This document shows positions 6,453 to 11,176 of a stretch of 11,176 nt of DNA, piece after piece. Position 1 is the stretch's first letter, and each line of letters starts with the position of its first letter. The stretch is from Desulfocicer vacuolatum DSM 3385. GTDB lineage: Bacteria > Desulfobacterota > Desulfobacteria > Desulfobacterales > SURF-7. The position numbers and the translations under genes were made by a program. The DNA lies in NCBI GenBank assembly GCA_945870015.1, contig CAMBQS010000073.1:1-11176 (forward strand). The letters run 5' to 3'. A model generated the notes under the pieces. It saw only the letters and a list, made by a program, of their open reading frames with translations, was not told the DNA's origin and ran no database searches.

Positions 6453-8537
6453 ATGAACGATGCCGGCCAGCACATTGAAGTGTATCGACAGGAAGCAGAA
6501 GAACTATTGGTTGAAATCGAAGCTACCGTCCTTGAACTGGAGGAGAATCCAGACGATACGGAATCCATCAATAAATTATTCCGGGCCATGCACACCATTA
6601 AAGGTTCCGGGGCCATGTTTGGATTTGACGACATTGCTGGATTTACTCATCATGTTGAAACCACGCTGGATATGGTTCGAAACGGCAAAATTCCGGTTTC
6701 CAAACCGCTCATCAATCTGATTCTCGCTTCCAGGGACCGGATCAATGAAATGCTGGATGCTGCTTCAAAAGGGACGGAGGTAAACCAAGCAACCGGTGAA
6801 AGCATCATCGCATCCCTGAATGCCTTACAGCCCGGCAAGGCTCCTATCCCAATTCAACAAAAAAAAGAACCCGCATCGGAAATTCCGATCCAGGACTCAG
6901 AAGAAGAATCCACCTATCGAATCCGGTTCTCCCCGCATCCGGATCTGTTTTTATCCGGAACAGAGCCTTCGCTGATTCTGGAAGAATTGAGAAATCTGGG
7001 TGAAGCAACGATCATCGCCCAGCAGAACAACATTCCGGCCCTCAATGATTTACACCCGGAGTCCTGCTATCTGTACTGGGACATTATCCTGACAACCCGG
7101 AAAACCATGAACGAAATCAAGGATGTTTTTATCTTTGTCGAGGACAACTGTGATCTTTCCATCAATTTATTAAGTGATCAACAAACTCCGGTGGAAGAGA
7201 ATGAACCCAAAAAAATTGGTGAAATTCTTCTGGAACGGAAGGATGTGAAACCAGAGGATCTGCATGGGATATTATCCAATCAGAAAAAAATTGGAGAACT
7301 GCTGGTTGAGGCAAAAATTGTATCCCCGAATCTGGTGGAGTCCGCCCTGGCGGAACAGAAACACCTGAAACAGGTAAGCGAAAAACAGAAGCAGAAACAG
7401 GCTGCCTCCAGTATCCGCGTTCCGGCAGACAAGCTGGATACCCTGGTGGATCTGGTCGGAGAAATGGTGACCGCACAGGCAAGGCTCAACCAGAAAGCTT
7501 CGGAATTAAACAACTCCGACCTCACCCTGATTACAGAAGAAATCGAACGGCTCGTGGCCGGACTAAGGGACAACACCATGAGCCTGCGTATGCTTCAGAT
7601 CGGTGTGACCTTCAGCAGCTTCAAAAGACTAGTACGGGATCTTTCCACTGAACTGGGTAAGGAGATTGTACTCACCACAGATGGAGGCGAAACCGAGCTG
7701 GATAAAACCGTTATTGAACGCCTGAATGACCCCCTTATCCATATTATCCGGAATTCCATTGATCATGGAATTGAAAGTCCGGAAGTACGAAAACAAGCCG
7801 GCAAAACAGCTCATGGAACCATCAACCTCTCTGCCAGACATACCGGCGCCCATGTAGCCATAAGTATATCCGACGACGGCGCCGGACTGGACACCCAGGT
7901 GATTCGTGCCAAAGCAATGGAAAAAGGCCTGATTGTATCGGACGAAAATCTGATGGACAAAGAGATTTTTCAATTTATTTTCGCACCTGGATTTTCAACA
8001 GCCAAATCCGTGACCGATGTCTCCGGCCGTGGAGTGGGTATGGATGTGGTCAAAAAGAATGTGGAATCCCTTCGCGGAACCATTGAAATCGAGAGCCGGA
8101 AAGGAGAAGGAACCGCCATCACGCTGAAACTGCCGCTTACCCTGGCCATTATCGACGGGCTGATGGTCAACATCGGCAATGATTATTTTATTTTACCCTT
8201 ATCTTCCGTGGAGGAATGTGTCGAACTGGACAGAAAAAAGGCGGACAAAATAAAAGGAAGAAATATACTGAATGTCCGCGGTGAAGTCGTTCCCTATGTC
8301 CGGCTGCGGGATCAGTTTGAAATTGAGTCTGAAAAACCGGATCTGGAACATATCGTGATCACCGAAGTCAATGGAGAGAGAATCGGATTTGTTGTAGACA
8401 ATGTGATCGGCGGGCATCAGACCGTAATCAAATCCCTTGGCCCTGCATTCAAAAATATTCAGGATGTGTCCGGAGCAACGATACTGGGAAATGGCACGGT
8501 TGCATTGATTCTGGATGTGAACAAACTGGCCCACTGA
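6453..8537 (+). CDS. cheA: CheA-type chemosensory histidine kinase
   Basis: This 694-residue kinase links receptors to response regulators in the cytoplasm. Domains in order are:
- P1/HPt, about 1-110, with phosphoacceptor His47 in AMHTIKGSG.
- A P2-like regulator-binding region, about 155-240 (YRIRFSPHPDLF).
- Two 25-residue repeats at 253-277 and 278-302 (KKIGEILLE..., KKIGELLVE...).
- P3 dimerisation, about 320-385 (KLDTLVDLVGEM).
- The P4 ATPase with Asn434 (HIIRNSIDHG), DDGAG at 474-478 and GRGVGM at 525-530.
- The CheW-like P5, about 560-694.

All catalytic motifs appear intact. The repeats resemble the GSPII_E/MshE N-terminal motif and are absent from E. coli CheA. Length is near the family's usual 650-700. 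AAGGTG lies 5 bases before ATG 6453. It lies 67 bases after the STAS gene and 126 before cheW. No CheY is in the window, so its phosphorylation target may be the REC-kinase or a gene outside. Confidence 0.95.
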   Translation: MNDAGQHIEVYRQEAEELLVEIEATVLELEENPDDTESINKLFRAMHTIKGSGAMFGFDDIAGFTHHVETTLDMVRNGKIPVSKPLINLILASRDRINEMLDAASKGTEVNQATGESIIASLNALQPGKAPIPIQQKKEPASEIPIQDSEEESTYRIRFSPHPDLFLSGTEPSLILEELRNLGEATIIAQQNNIPALNDLHPESCYLYWDIILTTRKTMNEIKDVFIFVEDNCDLSINLLSDQQTPVEENEPKKIGEILLERKDVKPEDLHGILSNQKKIGELLVEAKIVSPNLVESALAEQKHLKQVSEKQKQKQAASSIRVPADKLDTLVDLVGEMVTAQARLNQKASELNNSDLTLITEEIERLVAGLRDNTMSLRMLQIGVTFSSFKRLVRDLSTELGKEIVLTTDGGETELDKTVIERLNDPLIHIIRNSIDHGIESPEVRKQAGKTAHGTINLSARHTGAHVAISISDDGAGLDTQVIRAKAMEKGLIVSDENLMDKEIFQFIFAPGFSTAKSVTDVSGRGVGMDVVKKNVESLRGTIEIESRKGEGTAITLKLPLTLAIIDGLMVNIGNDYFILPLSSVEECVELDRKKADKIKGRNILNVRGEVVPYVRLRDQFEIESEKPDLEHIVITEVNGERIGFVVDNVIGGHQTVIKSLGPAFKNIQDVSGATILGNGTVALILDVNKLAH

Positions 8538-8663
8538 TATTTCGGTCAATTCCTGTGCTTCAATAACTGTACCGCGAGTTTTCCAATATCCTGCAGCCTG
8601 GCCTGAATTTTTAATTTTTTATATATATTCCTTCCCAACGTTTTTTTGAAATGGAGGCATAAA

Positions 8664-9182
8664 ATGAAAGAAAAAGGAACATTTGAGACCGGACAGTTTT
8701 TAACATTCAAACTGGATGAAGAGATCTATGCTCTTGACATCCTGCAGGTTCGAGAAGTGCTGGATTATACCGCGATCACCAAGGTTCCCAAAATGCCGCA
8801 ATTCATGCGGGGAGTGATCAATCTGAGAGGAGGAGTGGTTCCGGTCATTGATCTCCGGCTGAAATTCGGACTGAACATGTCGGAGAATACCGTAGATACC
8901 TGTATCATCATCATGGAAATCACCCTGGACGGTGAAACAACTCTTCTGGGTGCACTGGCTGATTCAGTCCAGGAGGTGATCACCCTGGATTCCGAGATGA
9001 TTGAGCCTCCTCCGAAAATCGGAACCCGGCTCAACACGGAATTCATCAAAGGTATGGGAAAAAAGAATGATGACTTTATCATTCTGCTCGACATAGACCG
9101 GGTTTTCTCGTCTGAAGAACTATCCCTTGTGCCGACGAACTATGAACCAAAAAATGAACTGAGCCAAGCGCATGCAGGATAA
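8664..9182 (+). CDS. cheW: CheW-type chemosensory coupling protein
   Basis: This 172-residue single CheW/SH3-like domain couples the receptor to the P5 domain of CheA. Typical features are FLTFKLDEEIYALDILQVREVL near the N-terminus, MRGVINLRGGVVPVIDLRLKFG in the middle and FIKGMGKKNDDFIILLDIDRVF towards the end. Length and motif order fit a full-length CheW. ATG 8664 is chosen because GGAGG at 8653-8657 is 6 bases upstream; an upstream in-frame TTG at 8646 has no such support. The 126 bases before it are AT-rich (TTTTTTATATATATT) without a clear promoter or hairpin, so it is probably co-transcribed with cheA. It is followed after 41 bases by the receptor gene. Confidence 0.95.
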   Translation: MKEKGTFETGQFLTFKLDEEIYALDILQVREVLDYTAITKVPKMPQFMRGVINLRGGVVPVIDLRLKFGLNMSENTVDTCIIIMEITLDGETTLLGALADSVQEVITLDSEMIEPPPKIGTRLNTEFIKGMGKKNDDFIILLDIDRVFSSEELSLVPTNYEPKNELSQAHAG

Positions 9183-9223
9183 ATCATTATAAAAAAGTGG
9201 TAAATCAAAAAAAGGAGATCATC

Positions 9224-11176
9224 ATGAAGTTGTCAATTGCCAAAAAATTTTTAGTCATGGGCGGAGGCGTTGTCCTGGTTCTTCTCATTATGGGTGTAAT
9301 ATCACTCGTGACCAATTCCATGACGCGAAATGGTTCGGAAACTTCCATCCTCCGAAGTGAGCAGCTTGAACTGACCTCTGAAATGGAAGAACGCACACTC
9401 CGACTGATGCTTGCGGCCATGGATTCCGTTGTCGATAAGGATTCCGGAAAAATCGATCCGGAACGAATGAAGATCATCAATGACAATATCTCCTTTATCC
9501 AGACTAATCTGGAAAAACTCCAGGAGATAGCAGATACAGAGGAAGAAAAAAACGAGGCCAGAAAAATCCGTGAAACCTTTGGTACCCTGGCCAAAAAAAT
9601 CCAGGTGGATCTGGTGGAGTTGATTGAAAAAAGCGCCAATGAATTCAATATAATCGAACAGGATTTCGCTATAATTGATGACGGCCTGGATCAAAACGGT
9701 GGGCAGATTGAAAAGGCCCTTGCTGCCCTGCTCGATGCTTCACAAAAAAAACAGCGAGCAACTGATGATCCATCCCTGAAAAACAGACAGATGGATCTGT
9801 TGAATAAAATGATCAGCGCCTATTACCAGGTGATTCTTGCTGCAATGGATTCCATTATTGATAAAAAGGCTGGAAAAATTGACGAAAAACGGATGGAAGT
9901 GATCAACACCAACCTGACCTATCTCCAGAATAATATCCAGAACCTGATCCAGATGGCAGATACAAAAGAAGAAAAGGAGATGGCTGCGCAGGTCGCCAAT
10001 GCTCTTCCCACCTTAGCCAGACAAATTCAGACCGACTTGTCCCAGTTGATTCAAAAAGGAGCGGTTCGCTCACAGGAGATTCTTAAAGAATTTGAAGATA
10101 TAGATGTTACACTGGATCAGAATGGAAAGGCGATCACCGAAGGACTGACTCGCCTATCCGCATCGGTTTCTGCAGAGCAGCATGAAGCCCAGAATGATCT
10201 CTCCAGCCTGGTATACCGTGCTTCCATTATCGGAATGATCACCATGCTGCTGGCAATCGCTATCCTGATCCCGGTATTGATGCTTTTCAGCCGGAACATT
10301 ACCGTTCCCTTGACCAAAGGGGTTGAAATTTCCAACAAGCTGGCAAAAGGTGATCTCACTGTAGAGATTGACATTAAAGGACATGACGAGACAGCTCAGT
10401 TGCTTGACTCCATGAAAAATATGGTTTTCTCCCTTCGCAACATTGTCGGTGATGTCCGGAATGCTTCGGATAATGTTGCATCCGGCAGCCAGCAGTTGAG
10501 CTCCACATCCCAAGAGATGTCGCAAGGTGCCACGGAACAGGCAGCTTCCGCTGAACAGGCATCCTCTTCCATGGAACAGATGTCTGCCAATATCAAACAG
10601 AATGCGGAAAATGCCCAGCAGACCGAAAAGATCGCCATGCAGGCAGCCGATGATGCGGAAAAAGGAGGCGCCGCCGTTGGACAAACCGTTAGCGCCATGA
10701 AACAGATCGCGGAAAAAATTTCAATCATTGAAGAAATCGCCCGCCAGACCAACATGCTGGCCTTGAATGCCGCAATTGAGGCGGCAAGAGCGGGAGAACA
10801 TGGAAAAGGTTTTGCCGTTGTTGCGGATGCTGTAAGAAAACTGGCGGAACGTAGTCAGAACGCAGCAGGAGAGATCAGCAAGCTTTCCATCTCCAGTGTG
10901 GAAATTGCGGAAAAAGCCGGTGAAATGCTGACAAAAATCGTCCCGGATATCCGCAAAACAGCCGAACTGGTTCAGGAAATCAATGCGGCATCCGGGGAGC
11001 AGAACACCGGTGCAGAACAGATCAATTCAGCCCTGGTGCAACTGGATCAGGTGATTCAGCAAAATGCTTCCGCTTCAGAAGAGATGTCATCCACTTCCGA
11101 GGAACTGGCTGCCCAGGCGGAGCAGCTTCAAAGCACCATTTCATTCTTTAAAATCGGAAATGTGCAGAATGCCGCT
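9224..11176 (+). CDS. Methyl-accepting chemotaxis receptor with duplicated sensor module (3' end missing)
   Basis: The frame opens at ATG 9224 (GGAG at 9214-9217) and stays open for 651 codons to the window edge. The first membrane helix is about residues 9-30 and the second about 332-354, enclosing a periplasmic region of roughly 300 residues. HAMP follows at about 355-408 (ITVPLTKGVEISNKLAKGDL). The signalling hairpin has the conserved tip EEIARQTNMLALNAAIEAA from residue 503 and a long return helix ending near ISFFKIG, so little is likely missing. The periplasmic region is a tandem duplication: residues 63-169 and 205-311 align without gaps at an offset of 142, about 50 of 107 identical, each beginning LAAMDS and containing DQNG. 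I do not recognise the sensor family; the predicted structure is helical. Glu/Gln pairs in the helices are candidate methylation sites. It would signal through the adjacent CheW and CheA. Confidence 0.93.
   Translation, partial: MKLSIAKKFLVMGGGVVLVLLIMGVISLVTNSMTRNGSETSILRSEQLELTSEMEERTLRLMLAAMDSVVDKDSGKIDPERMKIINDNISFIQTNLEKLQEIADTEEEKNEARKIRETFGTLAKKIQVDLVELIEKSANEFNIIEQDFAIIDDGLDQNGGQIEKALAALLDASQKKQRATDDPSLKNRQMDLLNKMISAYYQVILAAMDSIIDKKAGKIDEKRMEVINTNLTYLQNNIQNLIQMADTKEEKEMAAQVANALPTLARQIQTDLSQLIQKGAVRSQEILKEFEDIDVTLDQNGKAITEGLTRLSASVSAEQHEAQNDLSSLVYRASIIGMITMLLAIAILIPVLMLFSRNITVPLTKGVEISNKLAKGDLTVEIDIKGHDETAQLLDSMKNMVFSLRNIVGDVRNASDNVASGSQQLSSTSQEMSQGATEQAASAEQASSSMEQMSANIKQNAENAQQTEKIAMQAADDAEKGGAAVGQTVSAMKQIAEKISIIEEIARQTNMLALNAAIEAARAGEHGKGFAVVADAVRKLAERSQNAAGEISKLSISSVEIAEKAGEMLTKIVPDIRKTAELVQEINAASGEQNTGAEQINSALVQLDQVIQQNASASEEMSSTSEELAAQAEQLQSTISFFKIGNVQNAA
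9410..9730 (+). repeat. Receptor sensor module, copy 1
   Basis: This encodes residues 63-169 of the receptor. Shared landmarks with copy 2 are LAAMDS, GKID, RM, ADT.EEK, TLA, IQ.DL..LI.K and LDQNG. Confidence 0.8.
9836..10156 (+). repeat. Receptor sensor module, copy 2
   Basis: This encodes residues 205-311, aligned gap-free with copy 1 at an offset of 142 residues (426 bases). The similarity is clear in protein but much eroded in DNA, so the duplication is not recent. A 35-residue linker (170-204) rich in Lys, Gln and Asp joins the copies. Confidence 0.8.

Noticed and set aside
8538..8663. AT-rich gap between cheA and cheW as a possible separate promoter or terminator
   Set aside because: TATATT at 8624-8629 could be a -10 but no -35 lies at a fitting distance, and no stable hairpin precedes the T-rich stretch.
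9205..9694. Open frames of 147 and 130 codons opposite the receptor gene
   Set aside because: The Ser/Ile/Phe-rich translations are complements of the coiled-coil receptor codons, and the receptor frame is continuous across them.
1..11176. Frequent TCCGGA/TTCCGG-like hexamers as a possible repeat family or uptake signal
   Set aside because: They occur mostly inside coding frames as common codon pairs (for example TCC GGA) with no fixed flanks or spacing, so codon preference explains them.
1..11176. CRISPR arrays, tRNA or rRNA genes, insertion sequences, phage genes
   Set aside because: No regularly spaced direct repeats, no cloverleaf or rRNA signature and no transposase or integrase motifs were seen on either strand.

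Overview
The window looks like chromosomal DNA from a mid-GC Gram-negative bacterium. Evidence for an outer membrane and periplasm is a CpxA/CpxR-type two-component pair beside a periplasmic CpxP/Spy-type protein, a Tat-exported metallohydrolase and a chemosensory cluster with a transmembrane receptor. Protein style (CheA with an extended linker, abundant receiver/kinase proteins) suggests Desulfobacterota (former Deltaproteobacteria); this is inference from family resemblance, not proof.

Left part (1-2235): a leftward operon encodes an OmpR/CpxR-type response regulator and, overlapping it by 4 bases (ATGA), the N-terminal 208 residues of a CpxA-like sensor kinase that runs off the left edge. 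Divergently transcribed is a CpxP/Spy/ZraP-type periplasmic protein with Cys/His-rich ends. The intergenic region has three exact CTTTACA copies (reverse complement TGTAAAG, containing GTAAA, the E. coli CpxR half-site), two of them 11 bp apart: a good candidate autoregulatory target for an envelope-stress circuit. A GC-rich hairpin at 2201-2229 separates this unit from the convergent next gene.

Middle (2237-4971): a leftward Tat-exported N-acyl-D-amino-acid deacylase family amidohydrolase with its predicted metal/catalytic residues present, then a divergent, unrecognised membrane protein with about six helices. A TetR-like palindrome lies in the promoter region between them. The 314-base gap 4658-4971 carries several dyads and a candidate sigma-70 promoter.

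Right part (4972-11176, all +): a chemosensory operon in the order receiver-histidine kinase (REC-HisKA-HATPase), single-domain STAS protein, CheA, CheW and a methyl-accepting receptor running off the right edge. No CheY, CheR, CheB or CheD is in the window. Three parts are unusual: the receptor's periplasmic sensor is an internal tandem duplication; CheA carries two 25-residue repeats resembling the GSPII_E/MshE N-terminal motif; and the REC-kinase has His-Asn instead of His-Glu/Asp at its H box. A plausible but unproven model is that CheA, controlled by the duplicated-sensor receptor through CheW, phosphorylates the receiver of the REC-kinase, with the STAS protein as an output or partner-switch component rather than a flagellar CheY.
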